A DNA stretch of 64,000 nt from contig QQUF01000038.1 of NCBI GenBank assembly GCA_008501735.1, positions 21,418 to 85,417 of the forward strand. The letters run 5' to 3'. This document shows, in pieces, positions 41,534-50,500 of this stretch. Position 1 is the first letter of the stretch. The number at the start of each line of letters is the position of its first letter. The notes beneath the pieces were generated by a model. It was not told the DNA's origin and made no database searches. It was given only the letters and a program-made list of their open reading frames with translations. This DNA comes from Calditrichota bacterium (GTDB lineage Bacteria > CLD3). The position numbers and the translations under genes were made by a program.

Positions 41534-43610
41534 AACCATAAGTGTACCTAAAATTCATAAAAAGCTCAGTATAGTCTTTTTTCTTTCCTTGCGTATCGAA
41601 GTTTGATAAACCAAAAACTGTTTCAAAAATCATATTTGAAAAAAAAGAATATTTTGTTCTGAATTCTGTACCGAACCTATTTGAGGATTCTGAATTTTGA
41701 GTTTTTGATGAAAAATCATTTTTGAGTTTCAAATTTAAATCCAAATTATAACTTTTTATTTTGTATCGAAAAGTGGTATCAATCGAGTTTTGTGTTTGCA
41801 AAGTTCCTAAAGATTTGGACTCAACGCTTAAATTTATATAACTCAAATTTACTATTAATGGGAAACTAAATTGCTCGGTTAATGTAAATCCAATTGCTCT
41901 AGAAGAGTTTTCGCTAGAAGGATTAATATTGTCACTTCTTTCATTATTCGAGAAATTGAAATTTATTCCGTGTCTCAAATTAAATGCTTGAAAGTTATAA
42001 TTAACACCAAAGTTGAAAGTTGAAATAGAGTCGTCACTTTCACGTAAACCAAGACTGTCTTGTTCACTTTTACGTTTTTGGTTTCTAAGCATCAAACTAA
42101 AGCTTGGTAAATCTATCCTAGGGAAAATGAGTAAATTTCCAGATATTACTTTTGTATTACGTGAAGTTATTTGGTTGTTGGATAAATTGTCATCATAATT
42201 TTCAAAACTTAATGAGGTAGTAATTTTTCGATTCAAAATTGAGAATCTGTCTTTTAGTAAATAGCCTTTTCTATCATTTCGCAGAAAATCATTTCCAAAG
42301 GAGTTATAGGAAGTTCCTATTCTTTTATATTCAGCAGTAATTAGATTAGTTAGGAATTGAATTTTCCCTCGACCAAAGTAAGCTGTTGAAGAACCTTCGT
42401 AAATTCTTACTGGGTAAGTACTAATGTTTATTGTAAAAAAGTCTTCGTATTCTTTTGGGTCAAAAGGAAGTGTTTCATCAAATAAAGAGTCAACATCTGC
42501 CTTAGAAATTGCTCCGTTTGAGATGTCATTAGTTGTGATTGAAATTGCAACACCGCTTTCAAACCTTAAAAAGTTGTTGTTCTTCTTAAATTCTAAAGTT
42601 AAGTCGCTCCCAACAACAATATTTTCTTTAGGTGAATCACCATTTTTAATTGAAGAAGTATCATCTTTTGCCTTGAAAAAAGTAATTCCAAATTCATTTT
42701 TATTTTCAGTTCCAAATGCTAATCTTCCTGAAGTAATGTTTCTTTGGAAGCTTCCGCCGACTACGTAAGTTGAATCATCTCGCAAATTTGCAGGAGGAAA
42801 TCCTGTTGTTGGGTCATACTCAAGAACCTCTCCTTCGATTCCCCTTTGGATTTCTCCTTTTGTAAATTCAAAGGATACTTTTTTATAACGAATTTTTGCG
42901 TCAAATCCCCTGACTCTTGTACCGCTTAATACTAAATCATCTAAAGAAACATTTGTATCTCCAAAGTAAAGTTCAAAGTAATCTGAAACCAAACCTACTT
43001 GAAAACGATTTCTTGGTTGGGCATTTTGGCTTTCTTCACTTGTTGTAAAAATGCGGATTGGGATTTGGAAGTTTTTATACTCTGCCAAGCCTATAAAATT
43101 AAAATTGTTTATTGAAGAAGGCTCTTGACGTAATTCAGAACCTCTTCCTCTAATACTTCCAGAACGAGAATTTATGTCAGTTTTTCCATTTATAGTCAAA
43201 CCATTTAACCAATATTTTGTTGGTAAAGAAGCAATCTTACTCATTCCTCCTGCAAATCCTTTTACTTCAAAACTCCAAATCATTGTCTCAATCTCTTTGC
43301 CTTCTAAATTTTTAGCTACGATAATTACTCGATGTTTTCCAGAAATTAGTGGTTCAAGATAAACGAAAGAAACATTTTTGTTTTGAATCTTTGATTTATC
43401 AGTAATTTCTTTGTCATCTATAAAAATTTTTGTTAGAGAAGAACTAAGGTTTTCTCCATTATTTAAATTTGCTGTGAAGAAAAACTCTCCAGATTTTACA
43501 ATTTTTGTTTGAGGTGATATAATTGCCCAATCTGAGCTTTGAGCAAAAATTTTCTGTAAAAAAAGCAAAGAAATGACAAAGGGTATTAGAATTTTATAAG
43601 AGTTTTTCAT
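41520..43610 (-). CDS. Outer-membrane beta-barrel protein with N-terminal Ig-like domain
   Basis: The start is taken at ATG 43610 (MKNSYKILIPFVISLLFLQ, a clear signal peptide); an in-frame TTG at 43625 is less likely. The roughly 696-residue product has an Ig-like domain after the signal (SPQTKIVKSGEFFFTANL). It then shows many alternating strands with arginine- and asparagine-rich turns. The region YFELYFGDTNVSLDDLVLSG followed by TRVRGFDAKIRYK resembles the first strands of large barrels and ushers. It ends FRYTYGFNLQ. No family was recognised. It is the last gene of the four-gene minus-strand cluster, after an inverted repeat that may reduce transcription into it. Confidence 0.7.
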   Translation of the reverse strand: MKNSYKILIPFVISLLFLQKIFAQSSDWAIISPQTKIVKSGEFFFTANLNNGENLSSSLTKIFIDDKEITDKSKIQNKNVSFVYLEPLISGKHRVIIVAKNLEGKEIETMIWSFEVKGFAGGMSKIASLPTKYWLNGLTINGKTDINSRSGSIRGRGSELRQEPSSINNFNFIGLAEYKNFQIPIRIFTTSEESQNAQPRNRFQVGLVSDYFELYFGDTNVSLDDLVLSGTRVRGFDAKIRYKKVSFEFTKGEIQRGIEGEVLEYDPTTGFPPANLRDDSTYVVGGSFQRNITSGRLAFGTENKNEFGITFFKAKDDTSSIKNGDSPKENIVVGSDLTLEFKKNNNFLRFESGVAISITTNDISNGAISKADVDSLFDETLPFDPKEYEDFFTINISTYPVRIYEGSSTAYFGRGKIQFLTNLITAEYKRIGTSYNSFGNDFLRNDRKGYLLKDRFSILNRKITTSLSFENYDDNLSNNQITSRNTKVISGNLLIFPRIDLPSFSLMLRNQKRKSEQDSLGLRESDDSISTFNFGVNYNFQAFNLRHGINFNFSNNERSDNINPSSENSSRAIGFTLTEQFSFPLIVNLSYINLSVESKSLGTLQTQNSIDTTFRYKIKSYNLDLNLKLKNDFSSKTQNSESSNRFGTEFRTKYSFFSNMIFETVFGLSNFDTQGKKKDYTELFMNFRYTYGFNLQ

Positions 43611-43664
43611 AACTTCAAATCCCAAATTTGTAGAAAAAGTTAAAATGAACCTTTAGGTTTAGGC

Positions 43665-43708
43665 ATTTAAGAGCTAACAGTTTGTCAAAACTCATTAACT
43701 CTTTTAAA
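43665..43708. repeat. Imperfect inverted repeat between two minus-strand genes
   Basis: Arms built from TTTAA, GAG, TAA and AGTTT on the left (43666..43683) pair in order with AAACT, TTA, CTC and TTAAA on the right (43688..43708), with small mismatches between blocks. It lies just past the stop of the gene at 43711 and before the start at 43610, so it may act as a weak terminator within the cluster. Confidence 0.4.
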
Positions 43709-43710
43709 GG

Positions 43711-45504
43711 CTATTTTTTCTTTTTAGCTTTAAGTTTTACAGCTTTCGATTTCTTACTCTTAACATCAAATTGGCTTATTGCTTCTATTTGAAAGTTGTA
43801 GATTTCCCCATATCTTAAAGAATCTGAAACCCAAACCCTAGATTCTTTTCCTAAAGTATTCGAGTCAGCGACAAGTTTGTCATTTTGGTAAATTTGGAAT
43901 CCTTTTAAATCTTGAATCTCTTTGTAATCCCAATTTAAAGTTACACGATTGCTGTCAACTTTGAATGGCCAAATCGAAATGTTTGGCATTTTTTGAGTTG
44001 GGACTAAAACTTCAATTGTTTCTGAAAGTTCACTTTCCAAACCATTTTTAGATTCACCAACAATTCTAAATTTCCAAACTGCAGATTTTAGATTTTTTAC
44101 TTCGTAAAGGTAAGAGTTAATTTTAATTAATGGAATACTCGCATCTTTTAGAATTTCTTCACTTGAAGGTCTGCTTGAATAAATTGAATAACCATTTGTA
44201 ACTTTATCACTCGGAGATTTTGTGTTCCAATTTAAATCAATGAAATTTTTGCCATTTTTGTTAATCCATTTTCCTTGTAAACCTGTTGGAGTTGGAGGGA
44301 TTTGTAAATCTGTGTAAATCAAAACCTTTTCCCCACTGAAAGTTGTGTAATCATTTTTTACAGCAATTACTCGGTAAGAATAAGTTTGTCCTTCAAGTTT
44401 TGAATGATTATCAAAAAACACTCTTTCATTAGGACTTATCAAATTTGAAATGGATTCAAGTTTATAAATTGAATCCAAAAAAGCCCTTTGAACGTGAAAA
44501 CCATCAATTTCTTTTTCCAAAGACTTATCAAATTTCCAATCAATTTTAACTTGAACTGAAGGGTTATAAACTTGTTGAATACTTATGATTTCGGGAGGTT
44601 TGATTTCAATAGGTTTCAAAGTTGGGTCAAAAACCACAGTTGTTTTCTTTCCCTCATTTCCGAAAAAATCCACAGGAGCAATTCCATAAGTGTAAATTGT
44701 ATTCTTTTCAATTTCTTCATCTAAAAAGAAAACTTCGACATCAACTTGAGAGTAATCACGAATTATGTTTTTACTGATTTTTTTGAATTCGCTCCCTCTT
44801 TTTTTACGGTAAATCTCGAATCCAGCAAGTTCTAAATCTTTAAATTTGGTTCGACTGTAATTCCAAAGAATTTGTAATTCTTTAGGCTCGATAGTTTTAG
44901 AAGTTCTTGCTGTAATTTCAAGCCCAAAATCAACTTTTGAACTTTTAGAGAATCTAAAAGTTGAAATTGGATTATTCGCCTCTTTCCCATTATTAACAGG
45001 AAATAAGCCATAAGTGAATGAACTCGCTTTAGGTAATTTTCTGTCAATTAATCCAAAACCTTCCATCAAAGCATAATCATAATCGTATCCGAATGAACCT
45101 TGAATACTTAAGAGTGCTTTTTTATCTTTGGTAATTATTGCTAAGTATTCCTCAGTAGATGCAGGAATTATTTGCTCACTTGCAATTAAAGTTTGGATTT
45201 TATTTTGTAGTCTTGCAATTTCATTTGTGTCTTTTTCAACATTGCTAAAATCTTTGTTCGCATTTATTTCAGGAGAAATTACAGTTTGGTTTAATTTAAT
45301 CCAATCAGAGTTTCCAACTTTTCTCTTGATATTAAAACCGTCAAGATTTGTCGACCAATTGTTGACTTGCCAAAGAAGTTTTACAAAATTGTCGTTACCA
45401 GAGCCACTTAAAGTTGCAAATTTATTTTGTCCAAGAATTTGGTTAGAAAAAAATACTATTAGGATTAAAGTAAAGATTTGAAAAAAATTATTTTTTAAAG
45501 ACAT
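43711..45504 (-). CDS. Secreted multi-FN3-domain protein
   Basis: The 597-residue product has a signal peptide (MSLKNNFFQIFTLILIVFFSNQILG). It then carries a series of fibronectin type III domains, recognised by recurring W..N...DGF.I.R and Y.Y.V.A signatures (VNNWSTNLDGFNIKRK, TYSYRVIAVKNDY, NWDYKEIQDLKGFQIYQ). At least four can be placed between residues 30 and 585. The C-terminus is Lys-rich (SKAVKLKAKKKK), with no type IX sorting domain. It lies 15 bases after the 945-residue gene and is probably cotranscribed with it. Confidence 0.75.
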   Translation of the reverse strand: MSLKNNFFQIFTLILIVFFSNQILGQNKFATLSGSGNDNFVKLLWQVNNWSTNLDGFNIKRKVGNSDWIKLNQTVISPEINANKDFSNVEKDTNEIARLQNKIQTLIASEQIIPASTEEYLAIITKDKKALLSIQGSFGYDYDYALMEGFGLIDRKLPKASSFTYGLFPVNNGKEANNPISTFRFSKSSKVDFGLEITARTSKTIEPKELQILWNYSRTKFKDLELAGFEIYRKKRGSEFKKISKNIIRDYSQVDVEVFFLDEEIEKNTIYTYGIAPVDFFGNEGKKTTVVFDPTLKPIEIKPPEIISIQQVYNPSVQVKIDWKFDKSLEKEIDGFHVQRAFLDSIYKLESISNLISPNERVFFDNHSKLEGQTYSYRVIAVKNDYTTFSGEKVLIYTDLQIPPTPTGLQGKWINKNGKNFIDLNWNTKSPSDKVTNGYSIYSSRPSSEEILKDASIPLIKINSYLYEVKNLKSAVWKFRIVGESKNGLESELSETIEVLVPTQKMPNISIWPFKVDSNRVTLNWDYKEIQDLKGFQIYQNDKLVADSNTLGKESRVWVSDSLRYGEIYNFQIEAISQFDVKSKKSKAVKLKAKKKK

Positions 45505-45519
45505 TATTTTTCTCCAAAA

Positions 45520-48357
45520 TTAAAATGTAAGGTCAACGTCAACGTCGCCAGAGTAGCTTTGGTAGTTAAAAGTTAAATTTCCATGTAACCAACCGTTTCC
45601 ATTGTAGGTTCCGACTGTTAATCTTCCATTTGCAGAAAGTCCGTGCAATCTGTAAATGTGCAATGGAATTTTTATATCCATTCGACCTGAAGCGTAGATT
45701 GAAACTGATATAGAGCCGTTTAAACCTGTTTGTTTTAAATTTGCTCGCACTTGTGCAGAAAGAAGAATTCTATAAGAACCCTTAAATCCAAATCCTGCCC
45801 AATCATCACTCCAATCTGCTGTCCAATAGGTTTCTGGATTAAATCCAGTTGGGTAAGTTGCGGAGTCACTCCAATTTGCAGAAGCCAAACCACTAATTGT
45901 TCCATTCATTCTTGAACTAGTACTTAAGCGACCATAAATATCAATTGCCCCATTACTCATTACAATTTTGTCGAATATTTTTCCGCCCATATTTTGGCCT
46001 TTTGCACGCCACCATCCTTGATAAATCCAAAAATCAACATTTAAATTATCGGTTTGAACAACTGACCCACTACTAGGAACTACAATATTTGTAGAAACAG
46101 AACCATAAATTTGTTCAGCTGGTAAAGAATAATTTACATTCAAATCTCCTGAAACGAAGGTATTGTTTTTTAGAGATGCAAAATTTCCATTTAATGTTAA
46201 GACAATGTTATTTCCAATTTCAATAATTATTTCACCTCCAACTTCACAAATGTCTGCTATATCTGCAATTTTAATTCCAACACCGACAAAGTATTGCCCT
46301 TCTTGTGGAGTAGAAGCTGCTAAACTATAATTAAAACCGACTTTCCCAGAAAGTTCCGTAATTTTCAGCCCTGAGTTTCCTAGTGGAATATTTGTACCAA
46401 TAGCTAAAGCAAGTGAACCGTAAACAAAATCAGTTTCAACACCGATTAAAATGCTTCCAGAAATACTTATTTTGTTTGCGAAGTCTCCTGAAAAATTACC
46501 ATTAAAACTATTTGAAGTGAATGTTGCATCAAAATGAACTTTTACTGGAGTTTTGTTGTAATCAGCTTCAATTTTTCCAACTGTAATTGAACCTCCTTGT
46601 GAGATTTCAAATTTATCAACAGCTACTCTTGCACCACCTTGACCAACAAAGTCAATTTTTACTTCTGCACTTAAAGACAGTTTGCTATTTGCATAACTTG
46701 CATCTGAAAGAGTAAAAGTGAAGGCTTTATACTTTACATTCCCACTTGCATTAAATTCTTTTAGTTCACCGTTTTCAATCTTAAAAGGATTTACTTCAAT
46801 TTTTACATCAAATTGATTATGCTTTGCTTTTAAATCACCTTCAATAGTAGTTATATCAAAATTTTCATCAAAATCGACAGTTAGGCCAAGTTCGTCTAAA
46901 GTCATTGAAAAGGCAGTAATATTTGAGGCTGAAATACTTGCTTGACAGTTTCCGCTACTAAAAGCTAATCCAAGAGTAAATTCTCCTGTTATTCCTTGCA
47001 TATTTTTTAAGTCAACTGATCCGTTTCCATCAGTAATTTCAAAATCCCCACTGATTGAGAAGATTACTCCTAAAGATAAATCATTCATCATAACTGTAAA
47101 CCCACCAGTGTTGTAAGTTGCTCCACCAACTGCTGTGAATGTTCCTGAGAAACTTCCGTCACTTCCAAGACTACCATTATTAACTTTTGCGATTGTTGTT
47201 CCCGCTTTGACAATTTCGATGTTGATATTAGAAACTCCACCAAAATCAAAATCTCCATTCCAGTCATTTCCACCACTAAAAGTAAAATTTACACTTCCAG
47301 TAACACCTCTTTTGACAATTGCTAAACCCCCAAGTATATTTTTATCTTGGTTTAGGTTAACATTGAGTCCAACTGTTCCGTTTAAGTTTCCAGAATTGTC
47401 AACTGTAAGAGAAACAGAAGTTGCTTTGAGGCTTAAAAAATTAATATCTGCGATAGCTTTGTTCCCATTCCAAGAAATTGTTACGTCTTTAAACTCACCA
47501 GTTTGGCAATTTTTCTTAAATGAAACATTTGCTTGAGTGAGATTTGCTCCTCTTTCTACAACGCCTTTCATTGTTAGTCCAAAAGAAGCATTTGTTGCAT
47601 TATAGCTACAAAACCCATCAGAATCAGGAGAGTCGAAATCAGGAGGGGAAGAAAAGTTTAAAGAAATTGGACCAAAAGTTTCACCTGTTTCAATTATATC
47701 ACATTTACAATCATTTACTTTAACGACTCCGTTTGCAGTGTAAGAAACTCCTTCGATCGTGAATTTGCAAGAAATCGGCTCTACTTTTGCCGTTGAGTCA
47801 ACAACTGTTACTTCAACAGTTCTTTGGTCAATATTTGTCAAAGTTATTCTGTTGCTTGAAGTCGTCCACTCATAACTCCCACCATTTGAAGGGAAAGTTG
47901 TTGAAGTAATTGAAACTGTTCCCATTTGGTCAACTAATGTCGTGTCAGGAATTTGGCATTTTATGCTATAAATTGTAAAATCTATTGTTTGTTGCCCAAC
48001 TTTTGTAGTATCGAACCCTTCACCAAAGTAATGCAAATTATAATCTCCGATAATACTTGCACTTTCAGTGTTTCCAGCCGTTGGACCACCAGTTGCTGAA
48101 ACTGTTCCTGTCCAACTTTTTGTTTCATTTGGACCCATCGAAAATTCGGGTGGATTGACAGAAATTGAGATTGAACCTGATGTGGAAAGAGTTACTGAGC
48201 CTTCTTCGTGTGCATCAGAAGTGTAACTTCCATTTCCTGTCCACGAACTTGTTTCTCCTGTTTGAGAACTATAATAAAGAGGTGATTGGGAAAAAGAATT
48301 ATTTGTTAATAATAAACAGGAGAGAATGAGAGCGAAATTTAAAAGTATTTTTTGCAT
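45520..48357 (-). CDS. Large secreted beta-strand-rich protein of unknown function
   Basis: The 945-residue product starts best at ATG 48357 (MQKILLNFALILSCLLLTNN), seven bases after AGGAG; the ATG two codons earlier is only one base from that site. After the signal peptide come an Ig-like region and a Cys-containing segment (NDCKCDIIETGE). Hundreds of residues of regular amphipathic strands with Gly/Asn turns follow (TLNGNFASLKNN, SGDLNVNYSLPAE). The pattern could be a long beta-solenoid or groove, but no family was recognised. Trp-rich stretches near the end (WTADWSDDWAGFGF) may bind carbohydrate; this is a guess. Confidence 0.7.
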   Translation of the reverse strand: MQKILLNFALILSCLLLTNNSFSQSPLYYSSQTGETSSWTGNGSYTSDAHEEGSVTLSTSGSISISVNPPEFSMGPNETKSWTGTVSATGGPTAGNTESASIIGDYNLHYFGEGFDTTKVGQQTIDFTIYSIKCQIPDTTLVDQMGTVSITSTTFPSNGGSYEWTTSSNRITLTNIDQRTVEVTVVDSTAKVEPISCKFTIEGVSYTANGVVKVNDCKCDIIETGETFGPISLNFSSPPDFDSPDSDGFCSYNATNASFGLTMKGVVERGANLTQANVSFKKNCQTGEFKDVTISWNGNKAIADINFLSLKATSVSLTVDNSGNLNGTVGLNVNLNQDKNILGGLAIVKRGVTGSVNFTFSGGNDWNGDFDFGGVSNINIEIVKAGTTIAKVNNGSLGSDGSFSGTFTAVGGATYNTGGFTVMMNDLSLGVIFSISGDFEITDGNGSVDLKNMQGITGEFTLGLAFSSGNCQASISASNITAFSMTLDELGLTVDFDENFDITTIEGDLKAKHNQFDVKIEVNPFKIENGELKEFNASGNVKYKAFTFTLSDASYANSKLSLSAEVKIDFVGQGGARVAVDKFEISQGGSITVGKIEADYNKTPVKVHFDATFTSNSFNGNFSGDFANKISISGSILIGVETDFVYGSLALAIGTNIPLGNSGLKITELSGKVGFNYSLAASTPQEGQYFVGVGIKIADIADICEVGGEIIIEIGNNIVLTLNGNFASLKNNTFVSGDLNVNYSLPAEQIYGSVSTNIVVPSSGSVVQTDNLNVDFWIYQGWWRAKGQNMGGKIFDKIVMSNGAIDIYGRLSTSSRMNGTISGLASANWSDSATYPTGFNPETYWTADWSDDWAGFGFKGSYRILLSAQVRANLKQTGLNGSISVSIYASGRMDIKIPLHIYRLHGLSANGRLTVGTYNGNGWLHGNLTFNYQSYSGDVDVDLTF

Positions 48358-48359
48358 TT

Positions 48360-49817
48360 TCATTCTCCTGAATTAGAGTTTTTAGGTATTCCAAAAACTT
48401 GCTCAAGCAAATTTTTAACATTTAGTGATGTTCCTTCCCACCTTAAAGTTACAGTCGCGAAATCTTGGATTTCACCGTACTTAGCAACGATTGCAATACT
48501 CTTTGGTCGATAAGCAGCAATGAAAAGACCATTTTCATTAATTGTTCCAGCATCAGAAGGAATGACCTTCCACTCGGGCTTAATGTTAATTAATTCATCA
48601 TTTTTATCATATCCTAGAGCTGTAAATAGAAAAGTACTTCCAGTATTTAGCTCAATCTCTTCAGGCAGAATTTCAATACTTTTTAGAGCGATTCCGCCAC
48701 TACCTGTTTCAGAATCTGAGCTTGTTTTTAATGTAAACCAAAAGACTTCACTACTCAAAATCTGCTCACCTTGACTTGTAGAGATGTGTGCAAAAATTTG
48801 CCAAGCGTAAGTTTTACCAGCTTTAAGTTCTTCAGCAAAATTTGGATAGAGAAAAGAAGTGTTTGATAACTCCTTTTGTTCAAAAATAGGTGTGTTTTCA
48901 GTAATTAATTTTGCAGAGGTTTGTCCCTCAGTAACTGGGTAAACAATCAAATCGTATGAGGTTGCTTTTGCAAACCATTGGAAAAATGGATTTGGGTTGT
49001 AGATTTCTTCGGGTTTCTGACTAATTGCATTCCCAGGAGCAATTACTTCTAATTCGGTTGTAGGATTTGTTGTTGTATTACTACCATCATCTTTGGCAAC
49101 ATTTTTTCCATTTTGGTCTTTTATTACAATGTCAATTATGTAATTATCAGGTGGTAAAATTCCAGTTGCAAGTGCGTCGTAAAGTAAATCTTCTCCATTT
49201 GGCGTTGAAAAGAAATCATCAAAATCTCTGTTTGTAAAACTTATAACTTGATTTGGTGCAACAGTCCCAAAATCTTTTATTCCTGTTACTAAACTTCCGT
49301 GTTTTTCAGAATTGAAGACTAAGTCTGCCTTTAATTTTCTTTCCAAATTATCATTTGTCAAAGTTGCAGTAAAAAGTAATGGTGCAGAAGAAATATTACT
49401 TGGGTCAAAATTAGAAATGTAAAGGACATTGACAGGAATCATATCAACTTGAAGGTCAACTCCTGAACTTGTCGGCTCAATGACCTCAAAAATATTTTGT
49501 GCAGAAGCAATCTCATTATTTGTTGTTATACTTAAATCTCTTGAACCAAGATTTGAACTTGCATCAATTGAAACTCTCGCAATAGCAGTTACACTACTTG
49601 AAATATTTAAACTTTCAATTGTTATCCCTTCACCAAAGCTTGCCGTAGAAATTCCATTGACAAAATTTGTGTTGCTACCACTGATTATCATATCTAGTGT
49701 TTCACCTTGTTCACCTGAGTTCGGAACAACGCTAATAATTTGTTGACTCAAAAGAACTTTTGGTAAAAAGGCTAAAATTAGGAAAGTCGAAAGTAATGAC
49801 TTTATTATAAGGTTCAT
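48360..49817 (-). CDS. Secreted protein with IPT/TIG and Ig-like domains
   Basis: The 485-residue product has a signal peptide (MNLIIKSLLSTFLILAFLPKVLLSQ). The first mature domain is IPT/TIG-like (ISVVPNSGEQGETLDMIISG, then FGEGITIESLNIS). The middle holds an FN3-like domain with FQWFAKATSYDLIVYPV and GKTYAWQIFAHIS. The C-terminal part is a BIG2-like domain (IEILPEEIELNTGSTFLF, TVTLRWEG). It lacks a type IX sorting domain. It is the first gene of the cluster, preceded by GGGAG about eight bases before the ATG, and its stop sits just before the next start. Confidence 0.75.
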   Translation of the reverse strand: MNLIIKSLLSTFLILAFLPKVLLSQQIISVVPNSGEQGETLDMIISGSNTNFVNGISTASFGEGITIESLNISSSVTAIARVSIDASSNLGSRDLSITTNNEIASAQNIFEVIEPTSSGVDLQVDMIPVNVLYISNFDPSNISSAPLLFTATLTNDNLERKLKADLVFNSEKHGSLVTGIKDFGTVAPNQVISFTNRDFDDFFSTPNGEDLLYDALATGILPPDNYIIDIVIKDQNGKNVAKDDGSNTTTNPTTELEVIAPGNAISQKPEEIYNPNPFFQWFAKATSYDLIVYPVTEGQTSAKLITENTPIFEQKELSNTSFLYPNFAEELKAGKTYAWQIFAHISTSQGEQILSSEVFWFTLKTSSDSETGSGGIALKSIEILPEEIELNTGSTFLFTALGYDKNDELINIKPEWKVIPSDAGTINENGLFIAAYRPKSIAIVAKYGEIQDFATVTLRWEGTSLNVKNLLEQVFGIPKNSNSGE

Positions 49818-50007
49818 TACAATTCTCCCATTTTAATTATTAATTAATGCCTTATGGCTTATTTTGCTTTTGGTGAACTTATAGTTAGAAAATCAGTTTT
49901 TAAAAATGAGGTAGAAAAGTTTACAATTTTCAAATTAAGTTTGGGGTTTAATTATCAAGTTCGAAAGTCAAGTTAAATTCGATTGAGTTTCTGATTGTGA
50001 TTTCAGA

Positions 50008-50033
50008 CAAATATAAAAATATTTTTTCCCAAA
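50008..50033 (-). promoter_or_regulatory. Possible promoter of the four-gene cluster
   Basis: On the minus strand TATATTTG (50015..50008) matches the -7 consensus TAnnTTTG exactly. A TTTG lies 14 bases upstream (50033..50030), which is closer than the usual spacing. Transcription would start near 50001, giving a leader of about 180 bases. Confidence 0.3.
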
Positions 50034-50169
50034 TGTGCGTAAGGTCATATTTTTTCTCGACTTTTTGTAATCTGTGTCACAAAATATTGCAGGTTTAGAA
50101 AAAATAATTCTAAACTTTTCTTTTAAAACTACTGAGTTGTGCATACTTTTTATGAGGTATTGAACCAAA

Positions 50170-50195
50170 ACTTAGCATTCAAAAAAATGCTAAGT
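50170..50195 (-). terminator. Stem-loop after the sigma-factor remnant
   Basis: ACTTAGCATT (50170..50179) and AATGCTAAGT (50186..50195) form a perfect ten-pair stem with a six-base loop. Read on the minus strand it is followed by TTTGG, so it would terminate transcripts coming from the ECF remnant, probably the original terminator of that gene. Confidence 0.6.
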
Positions 50196-50280
50196 ATGAA
50201 GGGAGCTCCTTCTGAAGGAAAATAAGTTTGCTGATATTTTCAGTATTTTTGTAAATCCTTCGACACTAAGCGTAAATTTG

Positions 50281-50445
50281 TTAGAGTAGAGGTTTAATAT
50301 TTTGTGGGTTGTAATAAATTTCTTTTTCCCAAATCTTTAGAAAAACTTCTTGTGCAATATCTGATGCAAGTTCAGTGAAGTAAACAAAATTTCGAATTGA
50401 GTCAAAGTATTGGTCGTAAACGAGTTTAAAGTCTTCTTTTGTCAA
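50281..50445 (-). pseudogene. ECF sigma factor remnant (region 2 only)
   Basis: The minus strand encodes LLTKEDFKLVYDQYFDSI, then RNFVYFTELASDIAQEVF and LKIWEKEIYYNPQNIKPLL, then stops. This is region 2 of an ECF-type sigma-70 factor, including the DIAQEVFLKIWEK helix that binds the -10 element. The frame has no ATG (a TTG at 50445 is the only start-like codon), and nothing like region 4 follows in any nearby frame. Intact ECF factors have about 170-190 residues, so more than half is missing. A stem-loop 85 bases downstream may be the old gene's terminator. It is most likely a deletion remnant rather than a working small protein. Confidence 0.7.
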
Positions 50446-50460
50446 TAAAGTTAGTCAAGT

Positions 50461-50496
50461 TAAAAAGGCTGAATTTCAATTAGAAATTCAGCCTTT
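50461..50496 (-). terminator. Rho-independent terminator of the repeat lipoprotein gene
   Basis: AAAGGCTGAATTTC (50464..50477) and GAAATTCAGCCTTT (50483..50496) form a perfect 14-pair stem with a five-base loop. The minus strand continues TTTAACTTG after the stem. It starts 4 bases past the stop codon of the gene at 50501. Confidence 0.88.
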
Positions 50497-50500
50497 AAAG

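Larger units (their letters stand above)
49818..50280. other. Intergenic region upstream of the four-gene cluster
   Basis: This gene-free AT-rich stretch carries a possible minus-strand promoter (50008..50033) and, nearer the sigma-factor remnant, a stem-loop (50170..50195) plus a small GAAGG/CCTTC imperfect palindrome at about 50199..50217. A short minus-strand open frame (49968..50168) has no family resemblance and no ribosome site and is not called as a gene. Confidence 0.6.

Noticed and set aside
45128-47536. Plus-strand open frames of 117 and 133 residues under the four-gene secreted cluster
   Set aside because: Both are antisense to long frames with signal peptides and consistent beta-strand pattern.
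49968-50168. Minus-strand open frame of 66 residues
   Set aside because: No ribosome site, no recognisable composition or motif, and it overlaps a promoter-like region.
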